Below are positions 16,355-25,700 of a stretch of 64,000 nt of DNA, piece after piece (position 1 is the first letter of the stretch; each line of letters begins with the position of its first letter). The DNA lies in assembly GCA_045595785.1 (NCBI GenBank), contig JAZOBE010000043.1, positions 1 through 64,000 of the forward strand, given 5' to 3'. The notes beneath the pieces are model-generated. The model did no database searches. It was not told the DNA's origin and saw nothing but the letters and a program-made list of their open reading frames with translations. The position numbers and the translations under genes are program-made. Origin of the DNA: SFLA01 sp045595785. GTDB lineage: Bacteria; Bacillota; Clostridia; Oscillospirales; CAG-382.

Positions 16355-17435
16355 TATGGAAAAAGAAGTATTATTAAGTGTTCGCAATCTCCAGCAGTAT
16401 TTTAAGATGGGCAGACGTGAGCTTAAGGCTGTTGATAACGTCAGCTTTGACGTTTTTAAGGGCGAGGTATTCGGTCTTGTTGGTGAATCCGGCTGTGGTA
16501 AGACTACTACCGGACGTTCCATCATCCGTCTTTATGATATTACCGGCGGCTCCGTTTACTACAAGGGTGAGCGTATCTGTGCAGGTGTCCGCAGCTATAA
16601 GGACGCTATAAAGAAGGCACGCAAGGATTTTTCGGAAAAGAAGATATCCAAGGAAGAATTGGATAAGATTATTGCCGAGAACCGTGCAGAAATAAAGCAA
16701 GCTTATAAGGACCACAAGAGATGGTCCCGTAAAAAGAGCAAAAACCAGCTCACCAATGAGATTCAGATGATCTTCCAGGATCCTGTGTCTTCTCTCGACC
16801 CTCGTATGACCGTACGCGAAATCATCGCTGAAGGACTTATTATCCGCGGCATAAAGGACAAGAAGTTTATTGATGAGCAGGTATACAAGATACTTGAGAC
16901 CGTTGGCTTGGTTAAGGAGCATGCAACCCGCTATCCGCACGAGTTCTCCGGCGGTCAGAAACAGCGTATCGGTATCGCACGCGCCGTAATTATGAACCCT
17001 GAATTGATTATTGCAGACGAACCTATCTCTGCACTTGACGTTTCTATTCAGGCGCAGGTAATCAACCTGCTCAACGAGCTGAGCCAGAAAATGGGTCTTA
17101 CCGTTCTGTTCATCGCTCACGACCTCGCGGTAGTTAAGTACTTCTCCAACAGAATTGCAGTAATGTATTACGGTAAGATAGTTGAGTTGGGCACCAGTGA
17201 TGAGCTTTTTGCACATCCTTTCCATCCCTATACCCGTTCCTTGCTGTCTGCTATTCCTCTGCCTGATCCTATTACCGAAAAGAACAGACACAGAATAGTA
17301 TATAATCCTATGCTGGATCATGATTATTCTGCTGAAGGTCCTTCTATGCGTGAGGTTTATCCCGGTCACTACGTACTTTGCAATACCGAAGAGTTTGAAA
17401 AGTATCAAAAGGAATATCAAGAAACCGCAAAATGA
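16344..17435 (+). CDS. ABC transporter ATPase, OppF/DppF type
   Basis: 363-residue second ATPase. Walker A GESGCGKTT (47-55), Q-loop MIFQDPVSSLDP near 142-153, signature FSGGQKQRIGIARA near 205-218, Walker B LIIADEP, H-loop FIAHDLAVV, and the family tail HPYTRSLLSAIP. A charged stretch of about 45-50 residues (roughly 80-130, rich in Lys/Glu) precedes the Q-loop and is absent from ordinary OppF. This is a smaller counterpart of the insert in the partner ATPase. The start overlaps the OppD-type gene by 11 bases, so both are made in step. Confidence 0.9.
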   Translation: MENNMEKEVLLSVRNLQQYFKMGRRELKAVDNVSFDVFKGEVFGLVGESGCGKTTTGRSIIRLYDITGGSVYYKGERICAGVRSYKDAIKKARKDFSEKKISKEELDKIIAENRAEIKQAYKDHKRWSRKKSKNQLTNEIQMIFQDPVSSLDPRMTVREIIAEGLIIRGIKDKKFIDEQVYKILETVGLVKEHATRYPHEFSGGQKQRIGIARAVIMNPELIIADEPISALDVSIQAQVINLLNELSQKMGLTVLFIAHDLAVVKYFSNRIAVMYYGKIVELGTSDELFAHPFHPYTRSLLSAIPLPDPITEKNRHRIVYNPMLDHDYSAEGPSMREVYPGHYVLCNTEEFEKYQKEYQETAK

Positions 17436-17827
17436 AAACCTTAAAAAAGTATTTAATTGCACTTTCAGTCGGTATTCTTACGGTGCTTCTTGTAGTCTGG
17501 TACCGTGGTATTTTCAGTGAAACCGAATTGGTGAATATATTTCATATTTTGTGTGATGCGTTTTTTATAGCAGGTGTGCTTCTTTCCTGCGGTGGACTTT
17601 TGGTCTTTTCCGCAAACGAAGGCACCTTCGATATGATAGTTTACGGATTGGATTCCTTTTTCGATCTGTTCAGACGCAAAAGCACAAAGAAATATGCTAC
17701 CTTTTATGATTACAGAGAAAGCAGGGCAGATAAAAAAGTAAGCTTCGGCTACATCGTTTTTACAGGTCTGTTTTTCCTGGCGATATCCGGTGTTATGTAT
17801 GCTTTTTACAGCAAATATGCAGGATAA
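17432..17827 (+). CDS. Small membrane protein, DUF3899 family
   Basis: 131 residues with three hydrophobic helices (about 7-24, 34-56 and 106-125) and a short charged loop containing DLFRRKSTKKYATFYDYRES. The arrangement matches DUF3899 membrane proteins of Firmicutes, whose function is unknown. It overlaps the OppF-type gene by four bases (ATGA) and ends at the operon terminator, so it is made together with the transporter and may assist it. Confidence 0.7.
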   Translation: MKTLKKYLIALSVGILTVLLVVWYRGIFSETELVNIFHILCDAFFIAGVLLSCGGLLVFSANEGTFDMIVYGLDSFFDLFRRKSTKKYATFYDYRESRADKKVSFGYIVFTGLFFLAISGVMYAFYSKYAG

Positions 17828-17846
17828 AGCTTAATAATTACAAATT

Positions 17847-17876
17847 AAGTCTATCACAAACGTGGTAGACTTTTTT
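17847..17876 (+). terminator. Terminator of the peptide-transporter operon
   Basis: 11-bp stem AAGTCTATCAC/GTGGTAGACTT with one G-T pair, 4-base loop, then a T run. Confidence 0.88.
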
Positions 17877-17908
17877 GTTTAACGATATATCTATAGATTT
17901 CTAAAAGC

Positions 17909-17925
17909 CGTTCGCTGGACGAACG
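17909..17925. promoter_or_regulatory. Palindromic activator site CGTTCG-N5-CGAACG, upstream copy
   Basis: The 17-bp site sits inside a perfect 11-bp inverted repeat (17904-17930) and ends 9 bases before the -35 box of the following operon, the usual place for an activator. No T run follows, so it is not a terminator. The same half-sites with the same spacing recur at 22214, past the end of the operon. Binding by the operon's own regulator (21002-22201) is inferred. Confidence 0.55.
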
Positions 17926-17933
17926 GCTTTGGG

Positions 17934-17962
17934 TTGACTTAATAAGCAATTTGTGATAAAAT
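17934..17962 (+). promoter_or_regulatory. Promoter of the sugar-acid-type operon
   Basis: TTGACT (17934-17939), 17-base spacer, TAAAAT (17957-17962). The leader is about 27 bases, with AAGGAGGG before the first gene. Confidence 0.8.
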
Positions 17963-17995
17963 ATTTATTTAGAAACAGCATAAGGAGGGAATACG

Positions 17996-18673
17996 TTGAA
18001 ACGTGTTATCTGGCTTGGTCAGGCAGGATTGCTTTTTGAATTTGATAACTGTACCGTTATGGTAGATCCGTATCTTTCAGACAATGTTAAGAAAATTGAA
18101 CCGCAGAACTACCGGAGAGTACCTGTTGACGAGCGTTTTTTTGATATCCGACCTGACGTGCTTGTGTTTACTCACGCTCATCTTGACCATTATGACCCTG
18201 AAACGGTAAAGCATTTTATAACCGAAACAAGCGGAATTACCGTGCTTTCACCTTCTTCGGTATGGAGCAAGGTGCGCAGTATAGGCGGAAACAACAATTA
18301 CGTTCTTTTTAACCGTCATACCCGTTGGACCGAAAATGGTATAACCATTACCGCAGTAAAGGCTTGCCACAGTGATCCTTATGCTGTCGGTATTATAATT
18401 GATGATGGTGAGAAGAAGTATTTTATCACCGGCGATACGCTATATAACGATGATATTTTCGCTGATATTCCCGAGGATATATATGCCGTGTTTCTTCCTG
18501 TGAACGGTGTTGGCAACAATATGAATATGGCGGATGCTGCCGCTTTTGCCGCCCGTGTTAATGCAGAAAAAACAGTTCCCGTACATATCGGTATGTTTGA
18601 TAATAAGCGAGCAGACGCCTTTGATGTAAATAATAAAGTGATTCCCGAAATATATAAGGAGATAAAATTATGA
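17996..18673 (+). CDS. Metallo-beta-lactamase-fold hydrolase (UlaG-like)
   Basis: 225-residue cytoplasmic metal hydrolase starting with TTG, set by AAGGAGGG. The metal-binding motif THAHLDH (His60, His62, Asp64, His65) is intact, with later ligands in ACHSDP, FITGDTLY and PVHIGMFD. The size and the WLGQAGLLFEFDNCTVMVDPY beginning fit the UlaG-like subgroup, to which L-ascorbate-6-phosphate lactonase belongs. With a sugar-acid dehydratase and an SDR dehydrogenase next in the operon, a lactonase role is attractive but inferred. Overlaps the next gene by ATGA. Confidence 0.8.
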   Translation: MKRVIWLGQAGLLFEFDNCTVMVDPYLSDNVKKIEPQNYRRVPVDERFFDIRPDVLVFTHAHLDHYDPETVKHFITETSGITVLSPSSVWSKVRSIGGNNNYVLFNRHTRWTENGITITAVKACHSDPYAVGIIIDDGEKKYFITGDTLYNDDIFADIPEDIYAVFLPVNGVGNNMNMADAAAFAARVNAEKTVPVHIGMFDNKRADAFDVNNKVIPEIYKEIKL

Positions 18674-19830
18674 AGGTAACAGACGTTAAATGCTTTACAG
18701 TGGATTGCTTCCGCACCAACTGGGTATTTGTTAAGATATATACCGACGAGGGTATAGAAGGTGTTGGCGAAGCTACGCTTGAGTATAAGGAAAAGGCGCT
18801 TATCGGCGCGGTTGAGCACATTAAGGAATATCTCGTAGGCAAGAATCCTCTTGACGTAGAAAAGCATTTTCACGATATTTACCGTGATGCTTATTGGCGC
18901 GGCGGTGCTGTGCTTATGTCAGCACTTTCCGCAGTAGAATGTGCGCTCTGGGATATTCTGGGAAAGCATCTGGGCGTTCCCGTATATCAACTTCTCGGCG
19001 GCAGGGTAAACGACAAAGTCCGCATATATGTAAACGGCTGGTTTGCAGGCGCAAAAACACCTGAGGAATTCGGCGAAAAAGCGCGTATCGCAGTTCAGCG
19101 CGGCATTACCGCTATGAAGTGGGATCCCTTTGGAAAATCTTATCTTGAAATATCCAATAAAGACCTTAATACAGCACTTGAATGTGTTGCGGCAGTAAGA
19201 GATGCTGTAGGCAATGATGTTGACCTGCTTATCGAAGGTCACGGCAGATTTAACGTTCCCACCGGCATCAAGATCGCAAAAGAGCTTGAGCAGTTTAAGC
19301 CTATGCTGTTTGAGGAGCCTACTCCTCCCGATAACCTTGAGGCGCTTAAGGCCGTGCGCGATAAGTCTCCCGTCGCTATTTCTGCAGGCGAAAGACTTTA
19401 TACCCTTAAATCCTATAAGGATCTGTTCGAGATGCGTGCCGCTGATTATATCCAGCCTGACATCTCCCATGCAGGCGGTATTATGGAGTTGAAGAAGATA
19501 GCCGCAGTAGCAGAGGCATATTATATTCCTTTTGCACCTCACAATCCTTCAGGACCCGTTGCAAACGCCGCAACTCTTCAGATTGCCGCTTGCTGTCCTA
19601 ATTTCTCTATTCTTGAGATCATGTACAGTGACGTTGAGTGGCGTAAGGATGTAACCAACGAATCCCTTGAATATAAGGACGGTTATATAACCATTCCCTC
19701 AAAGCCCGGTCTTGGTATTGAGATAAATGAGGAGGAGTGCTTGAAGCATCCTTATCAGCCTCATACTCTTCGTCACTATACCGGTGCCCTTACGGATATC
19801 CGTCCCGCTAAGAGCGAATTCTATTTTTAA
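18670..19830 (+). CDS. Enolase-superfamily sugar-acid dehydratase (mandelate racemase group)
   Basis: 386 residues. The three metal ligands are readable: Glu189 (IEGHGRF), Glu215/216 (FEEPTPP) and Glu241 (ISAGERLY). An active-site Lys lies in MKWDPFG (about 150), and His291 in FAPHNPSGP pairs with Asp263 (YIQPDISHAGG). This is the pattern of mandelate-racemase-group dehydratases such as galactonate and gluconate dehydratases, which convert an aldonic acid to its 2-keto-3-deoxy form. The exact sugar acid cannot be named from sequence. Start overlaps the preceding stop (ATGA). Confidence 0.85.
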   Translation: MKVTDVKCFTVDCFRTNWVFVKIYTDEGIEGVGEATLEYKEKALIGAVEHIKEYLVGKNPLDVEKHFHDIYRDAYWRGGAVLMSALSAVECALWDILGKHLGVPVYQLLGGRVNDKVRIYVNGWFAGAKTPEEFGEKARIAVQRGITAMKWDPFGKSYLEISNKDLNTALECVAAVRDAVGNDVDLLIEGHGRFNVPTGIKIAKELEQFKPMLFEEPTPPDNLEALKAVRDKSPVAISAGERLYTLKSYKDLFEMRAADYIQPDISHAGGIMELKKIAAVAEAYYIPFAPHNPSGPVANAATLQIAACCPNFSILEIMYSDVEWRKDVTNESLEYKDGYITIPSKPGLGIEINEEECLKHPYQPHTLRHYTGALTDIRPAKSEFYF

Positions 19831-19842
19831 GGAGAGGCTTTT

Positions 19843-20652
19843 ATGAGCAACGCAGTATTTATTTCCGGCGCCTGCAAGGGCACAGGATATAGAATAGCAG
19901 AGGTCTTCGCAGAAAACGGTTGGAACGTTTTTATTACCGGCAGAAACGGTGCGGAGGCTGAGAAAAGCGCAAAGGTAATTTCTGAAACCTATGGCGTTTT
20001 CGCAAAGGGATATGAATGTAATATCCGTAACGAACAGCAGATAATCGATATTTTTAACGATATAGATTCTACAGGCATCTTTGTTGAGACGGTAGTGCTT
20101 TGTGCCGCCGACCTTGGATTTGGTACAGACCCTGCAAAAGGAATGGACTTCTTTTCCGTGCCTGTGGAGGAGTTTACCAGAGTGTTTGAAACTAATCTGG
20201 TGTGGAACTTTACTATCGTTCGTCAAGCGGCTTTGCGTATGAAGGAGAAGGGAAAGGGAAGTGTTGTATTCCTCAGCTCCAATACCGCATACCGCGCAAT
20301 CCCCAACAGAAGCGCATACTGCGCCTCCAAGGGCGGCATCAACTCAATGTCAAAGGCGTTTGCCATTGACCTTGGCAGATACGGAATAAGAAGTAACGTT
20401 GTTCTTCCCGGTACTATCAAGACCCAGCGTTGGGAAGCTATGGGAAGCAAACAAATAATCAACGGCACTCTTGCGCCTATCGGCGATATTTCAGATTTTG
20501 ACGATATCGCAAACGCAGTTTGGTTTTTGGGCACAGATCTTTCCAAGAATATCACTGGCACAGAGCTTGCCGTTGACGGCGGTATGTCCGCACAGCTTTT
20601 CCCAGAGAAATTAAGCTATCTTGCAAAAAAGGAGCTTGAGGAGCAGCAATGA
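19843..20652 (+). CDS. SDR-family NAD(P)-dependent oxidoreductase
   Basis: 269-residue short-chain dehydrogenase/reductase. The Rossmann glycine motif is SGACKGTG (8-15); the catalytic Ser (145/146 in FLSSNT), Tyr159 and Lys163 (AYCASKGG) are all present, as is the classical PGTIKT and C-terminal NITGTELAVDGGMSAQ. It probably oxidises or reduces a hydroxyl of the sugar acid handled by the neighbouring dehydratase. GGAGAGG precedes the ATG; the next gene overlaps by four bases. Confidence 0.85.
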   Translation: MSNAVFISGACKGTGYRIAEVFAENGWNVFITGRNGAEAEKSAKVISETYGVFAKGYECNIRNEQQIIDIFNDIDSTGIFVETVVLCAADLGFGTDPAKGMDFFSVPVEEFTRVFETNLVWNFTIVRQAALRMKEKGKGSVVFLSSNTAYRAIPNRSAYCASKGGINSMSKAFAIDLGRYGIRSNVVLPGTIKTQRWEAMGSKQIINGTLAPIGDISDFDDIANAVWFLGTDLSKNITGTELAVDGGMSAQLFPEKLSYLAKKELEEQQ

Positions 20653-21005
20653 ACGGACTTGAGGTATTAAACTACGATGGAAAGGGCTATTTTTCCCACT
20701 TTTCTTTTGAAGAATGGAAGATAGCATATCTCAACCACGCACATATGTTTACACAAGACGGTATTACTTATCTTGAAAGGCATATGCTCACCGACGAAGT
20801 GTTTATCCTTCTTGAAGGAAGTGCTACTCTACTGATGGGCGAGAACGCCGAAGAAGTAAAAATGGAAAAATTTGTTACCTACGTGGTAAAAAAGGCGGCT
20901 TGGCATAATATTATCGTATCCGAGGATGCCAAGGTGCTGATAGTAGAGAATAAAGATACGGGCAAGCATAATTCGGAATATCTGCCCTTCAGGTATGAAA
21001 AATGA
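20649..21005 (+). CDS. Small cupin-domain protein
   Basis: 118 residues forming a single beta-barrel. The cupin-like segments are HMLTDEVFILLEGSATLLMG and YVVKKAAWHNIIVSEDAKVL, with possible metal ligands His45, Glu50 (of the first) and His of AAWHNI. Small cupins in sugar operons act as isomerases, epimerases or ligand sensors. It is translationally coupled on both sides (ATGA with SDR and regulator genes), so it belongs to the pathway. Confidence 0.7.
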   Translation: MNGLEVLNYDGKGYFSHFSFEEWKIAYLNHAHMFTQDGITYLERHMLTDEVFILLEGSATLLMGENAEEVKMEKFVTYVVKKAAWHNIIVSEDAKVLIVENKDTGKHNSEYLPFRYEK

Positions 21006-22201
21006 ACAGCGAAAAATTTGAAACTGCGACGGAGAGCGCAGCGCGGCTGGGTGTAACCGTACGCGCGGTTCAAAAGTGGGCATCTGCAGGCAAGATACCT
21101 GGCGCACAAAAAATTGGTAGAACTTGGTTTATTCCTAAGGATGTAAAATTTTATGAGCAGGCTGTAATAGAGAATGCCAAAACCGAAAGCGAGTTTATTT
21201 CGGTGAACAGAACGATGCCGTTGCTTACCGGTGCCTTTGAGCCGGGAAAAGTATTAAGCTTTATTGATTCCATCGAAAATGACGATGAACGTGAGCTTGC
21301 GTTGGGCCAGTATTATTTTTATCGCGGCAAAACAAAGGAAGCCGTAGAGATACTTGAAAAGTATCTTGATTCAGATGATAATTCTTTCAGATATACTGCG
21401 TCTGTGCTGTGTGTATTTGCAAGTATTTCCCATGGAAACAACGCATGTTCCGCACGTGCGGCAGAGGTAATTAGGGAAATTATTTACAAAATGGGTTCTC
21501 CTGAATTACCTCCCGATATACGGGCGCTGGGTCTTATAAGTGCAGTTGGTGCTTCTGTTTTATGGCACGCGCCCATTCCCGACAATCTTCCTCCGCTGGA
21601 GAGTTGTTTAAGATATCTTCCCGAGGGCTACCGCTTGTGGGGATGTTATCTGTTGGCACATAAGGCATATCTCGAAAAGGATTATAATCGTACACTGGCA
21701 ATTGCGGATATGGGCTTGGCTATGTGCACCAAAACGTATCCTATTGCCGCAATATATAATCATATTATGGCAGTCATCGCACTGATGAATCTGAGACGTC
21801 CTGAGGAGGCAAAAAAACGATTTGATGAGGTGTGGCTCCTTGCCCATCCGGACGGTCTTGTTGAGGCTGTGTCTGAGCATCACGGAATGATGCTGGGTAT
21901 AGTTGAGGTGTATCTTAAGCGTGCGTATCCCTCTGATTATAAGCAGGTGGTTGCAAACTCTGCTGTATTCAGTTCCAATTGGAAGCAGATACATAATTTA
22001 CGAACCTTTTCCGAGGTCACGTCCGATTTGTCCGCTACCGAATTTTCCGTTTCAATGCTGTACAGCCGCGGATGGTCTGCACAGGAAATCGCGACATTTA
22101 TGGAGCTTTCGGAGGCTACCGTGCGCAATTATATCAAAACCGTTTATATAAAATTGGGCATTTCCGACAGAAAAGCGCTCATCAAATATATGCTTAAATA
22201 G
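21002..22201 (+). CDS. Regulator with two HTH domains: MerR/excisionase-like N-terminus and LuxR-type C-terminus
   Basis: 399 residues. Residues about 5-45 (ATESAARLGVTVRAVQKWAS, then KIPGAQKIGRTWFIPKD) form a MerR/excisionase-like winged helix. Residues about 60-330 are helical, TPR-like (LALGQYYFYRGKTKEAVEIL). Residues about 340-399 carry a LuxR-type HTH (GWSAQEIATFMELSEATVRN, then KLGISDRKALIKYML). Two DNA-binding domains joined by a TPR sensor is unusual. As the last gene of the operon, coupled by ATGA to the cupin gene, it probably controls the operon; a matching palindrome lies directly upstream of the promoter and another 13 bases after this gene's stop. Confidence 0.8.
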   Translation: MNSEKFETATESAARLGVTVRAVQKWASAGKIPGAQKIGRTWFIPKDVKFYEQAVIENAKTESEFISVNRTMPLLTGAFEPGKVLSFIDSIENDDERELALGQYYFYRGKTKEAVEILEKYLDSDDNSFRYTASVLCVFASISHGNNACSARAAEVIREIIYKMGSPELPPDIRALGLISAVGASVLWHAPIPDNLPPLESCLRYLPEGYRLWGCYLLAHKAYLEKDYNRTLAIADMGLAMCTKTYPIAAIYNHIMAVIALMNLRRPEEAKKRFDEVWLLAHPDGLVEAVSEHHGMMLGIVEVYLKRAYPSDYKQVVANSAVFSSNWKQIHNLRTFSEVTSDLSATEFSVSMLYSRGWSAQEIATFMELSEATVRNYIKTVYIKLGISDRKALIKYMLK

Positions 22202-22213
22202 TAAAACCGCGTT

Positions 22214-22230
22214 CGTTCGTTTAACGAACG
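22214..22230. promoter_or_regulatory. Palindromic site CGTTCG-N5-CGAACG, downstream copy
   Basis: Same half-sites and spacing as the copy at 17909-17925, here as an 8-bp perfect inverted repeat (CGTTCGTT-T-AACGAACG). It lies 13 bases after the regulator gene stop and before the terminator, so it could also influence the next gene at 22403. Confidence 0.5.
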
Positions 22231-22245
22231 GCAAAACAAAAACAG

Positions 22246-22276
22246 AAAAAACGCCTTTTTCAAGGGCGTTTTTTGT
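22246..22276 (+). terminator. Terminator of the sugar-acid-type operon
   Basis: A stem of AAAAAACGCC with GGCGTTTTTT, an internal loop of about nine bases, and a T run. It is flanked by A and T runs, so it may work in both directions. Confidence 0.75.
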
Positions 22277-22402
22277 TTTATATATAACAAATTACGGTAA
22301 TTTGGGACGCGAAAAATTATCTAAAAAATTTTTTATATGGTTCTAACTGTTTTTATGAAAATGCTGTTATACTTTTATCGTAATAATTTAACGAGGTTTT
22401 AT

Positions 22403-22705
22403 ATGGAGAACACAAAAACAAGAATTTACAATATAGACGGCGACGTACTGCATACTGTTTCCAAATACAACGAAGAGTTTGGAATATGGGTGGAAGAATA
22501 CGTTGATTTTGAAAACGTTCCCCGTTACACTCCCAACGGCAGACGATGGCGTAGCGTAACTACCACCAACTGCATTTATTCTCATCACGAGTATAAGGAT
22601 TGCGGGACATGTCCGTATCTGTGTAAAGAAAAAACAGATGACCTTATAGGGGTCTGCTTTAACGAACAGCTTCGTATGGCATCCCAAGAATTAAATCAAG
22701 AATAA
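22403..22705 (+). CDS. Small Cys/His-containing protein of unknown function
   Basis: 100 residues; not recognised. The C-terminal half carries NCIYSHHEYKDCGTCPYLCK followed by GVCFNEQ, i.e. five cysteines and two histidines in a spacing that could hold zinc or an iron-sulphur cluster. The N-terminal half (TRIYNIDGDVLHTVSKYNEE) looks like a small beta unit. Start placed at 22403, preceded by ACGAGG; earlier Met codons lack a ribosome site. No signal peptide. Lies 30 bases before the giant surface protein gene and may share its transcript. Confidence 0.5.
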   Translation: MENTKTRIYNIDGDVLHTVSKYNEEFGIWVEEYVDFENVPRYTPNGRRWRSVTTTNCIYSHHEYKDCGTCPYLCKEKTDDLIGVCFNEQLRMASQELNQE

Positions 22706-22735
22706 AAACATTCATATACAGAAAGGTAATTCATT

Positions 22736-25700
22736 ATGAAGATTAAAAGCGTAACAAAGAAAATACTAAGCTTACTGCTTGTTATTTGTCTTATTCTTCC
22801 GTGCATTCCCGTTATATCTATACCGTTTAAGGCTGCTGCTGCGCCGGGAACCGGCACAGTTGTTGTGGATCCTTCAACTGCTGACAGTTATACCAATATG
22901 CTCGGTACGGCAATTGACGGCAACCGATACTCCGGCAGAGTATGGTTCGATAAATCTGTATATGCATACGGAAGCGAAGCACAGCTTCCTTTGCACTCCG
23001 ATTTCATCGGACTCCCTCTCGATACCATTAAGATCGACAGCAACTTTTTGGTTGTTGGCTCTGCTATAGGTTCTACCACTTCCGTTATAACTACCACGTC
23101 TACTGCTGCTTATCTTGATGTGGTTATCATTCTTGATAACTCTTCCTCTATGAAAAACACAAGTAACGGCACAACAAGATTTGTAAAGGTAAGAGATGCG
23201 GCAAACAAGCTTATTCAAAGCATCACTTCCAATAAGAATAATCGTCTTGCCATCGTTGCTTATTCCAGCGACTCCCAAGAGATACTTCCCCTTGATTTTT
23301 ACAATGAGAAAGCAAACGTGCTTACTCTTTCCGAGACAGGAAACTACTATAACAGAAATTATCAGTTTACAGCTTCTGCAACTCCCGTAGGCTCCTCTAC
23401 TGCAATCGGAGGCAAGTACACCGGAAGTGCCAACGGTACTAATGTTCAGTCCGGTGTAAACCAAGGTATGAAGATACTTGCAAACGCTGAAAACACTTCC
23501 GGTAGAATTCCCGTTGTTATTCTTCTTACCGACGGCGAAACCAACCACGCAGTTAGCAATGACTGGTATAATGCTGCATCTTCTAACATCACAAATAATA
23601 ATTTTACTTATCACAAGCAGGTTGCAGTAAGTACTTTGCTTAATGCAGCGTATATGAAGTATTTGGCTTCCACCAATTACGTTACTGCCCCTGTTGTATA
23701 CGGAATAGGTGTTGACCTTGGCGCAGGAAGCAATGCCAACGTCGTTATGGACCCTGCAAATACAGTTAAGAGCACCGCAAACGGTCTTGCAAAGGAAACG
23801 TACGACCTGCTTGAGCAATGGAAGAACTCCTCTTCCACTGTTACTTCCAATTACGGCGGTACCACTTGGCGCTTCCCTCAGCTTCCCTCCAACTATCCCG
23901 GCACCAAGCAGGATGTTATTGACAATATCAATTACGTTGATAAATACTATAACATCGGCAGCGAAGAGCTTTCCGGCACCTTTGATGAAATCCTTGTAGA
24001 GATCAACGAAAAAGCATTCGTTCCTCTGGTTGATAAGGTCGTTCAGGGTGAGATAGAGGTTGACACTCCTCTTACCTACGTTGACTTTATCGGCGATTAT
24101 ATGGAGGTCAAGGAATTCAAAGCCGTAACATTGTTCGGCAAGGTATATTCTATCTCCAAATCCCTTGAAGCTCCCGTTATCACAGATACCGTAAATACTG
24201 ACGGTACCGTTACCCGTAAGGCAGTTACCACCTATGTTGTTGAATCCGGTACTGCTACCAATCCCACTCTCGGTGTTTCCTTTAACGTTTCCGACGCAAT
24301 CAAGATAACCGTTACCGAAACTTATCTTGCAAAGAACGTAAACGGCGTTTACGAAAAAATAGGCGTTGGCAAGCAGGAGGTTCGTGCAACAATTCCCTCA
24401 ATCGTTCTTCCTCTTATTTACGATAAGGTTTCCAACGATCAGGGCGATATTTCTTACGAATCCAACCGCGGTGAGGTTGTTCCCCTTCGTCTTTACTATA
24501 CTGTTGATATCGCAGACGAGGTAATCGATTCTAACGGCGACGTTATTACCGACCTCATTTCTTCCGATTATCTCGCAAATAATACCAATACAAACGGTTC
24601 TGTTAATTTCTATCCCGGTCAGTACGGTGTAATGAACACTATTGAGACCATCAATGGTGTTACCGGCCTTTTCAAGGGCGATGCACACGCAGCTGCTACT
24701 CCCGCTCTTGATAACCGTTATTACTATTACCAGAACAATTATCCCGTTTATATTTCCGCAACCAACAAAAACGGCTCCGCTATCACTTGGGATAAGGATG
24801 AATACGGCGTGCTCTATTATCAGGGCAACGGTATTGATAAGACTCTCAATGATAATTATAAGACCGAATACCTTCTTTATTCCGACGTTTCTTCTCTCTC
24901 CGATACCGACTTGGTTTACACCATGGTAGCATTCTACCGTCCCACTTCAGGCGGAAAGGGCGAAGCAGTAGGATACCTTACATACAACGATTGGCAGTAT
25001 ATAAAGGATTCTCTTGCTTACTATGATAACGTAAACAAGGTATATATCAACGGATATTCCGGTGGCGCATACGAAACCTCCGAAACCGAAGGGCATCACG
25101 TTTCCGCAGGCATCGTTGATTCTTATATAACCGCAAAGGGACTTAAAAAATCCGATATAATCTGCGTTTTGGGCATAGGCGCTTGGCGTACGAGCCGACT
25201 CCACAACATGGAGGTTCACAAAACCACCAACGAATCCGGCACTGCTGAGTTTACTGTTGTTCCTACTCATAACGAAGACGCACTTCACGATGGCAGCCTT
25301 GTTTCTTGGCTTGGTAACAACGGTAAGCTGACACTTGCTCCTCAGCAGGGTATCTCGATCACCAAGACCGTTACCGAAGCAGTTGCAGGCGCAGAGACAG
25401 AATTCGTATTCACCGTAACTGTAAGCGGCACGGATTTTACTCCCAAGTTTATTGATCAAAACGGAAACAGCTTTAACAGTGTTCCCGTCGTTAAGGATAC
25501 ATCCCTTAATAAGACCACTATAACTCTTACCCTTAAGGCAGGGGAGACGGCATATGTTACAGGTCTTCCTACCGGTGCATCTTACACCGTTGCCGAAGCG
25601 CTGAGCAATTACTATTCCGCTTCTTACACCAATGAAGCAGGCACAGTAAAGGCTAACGAGATGGTTTACGTTTCTGTTGAGAACGCTCCCAAGGCATATG

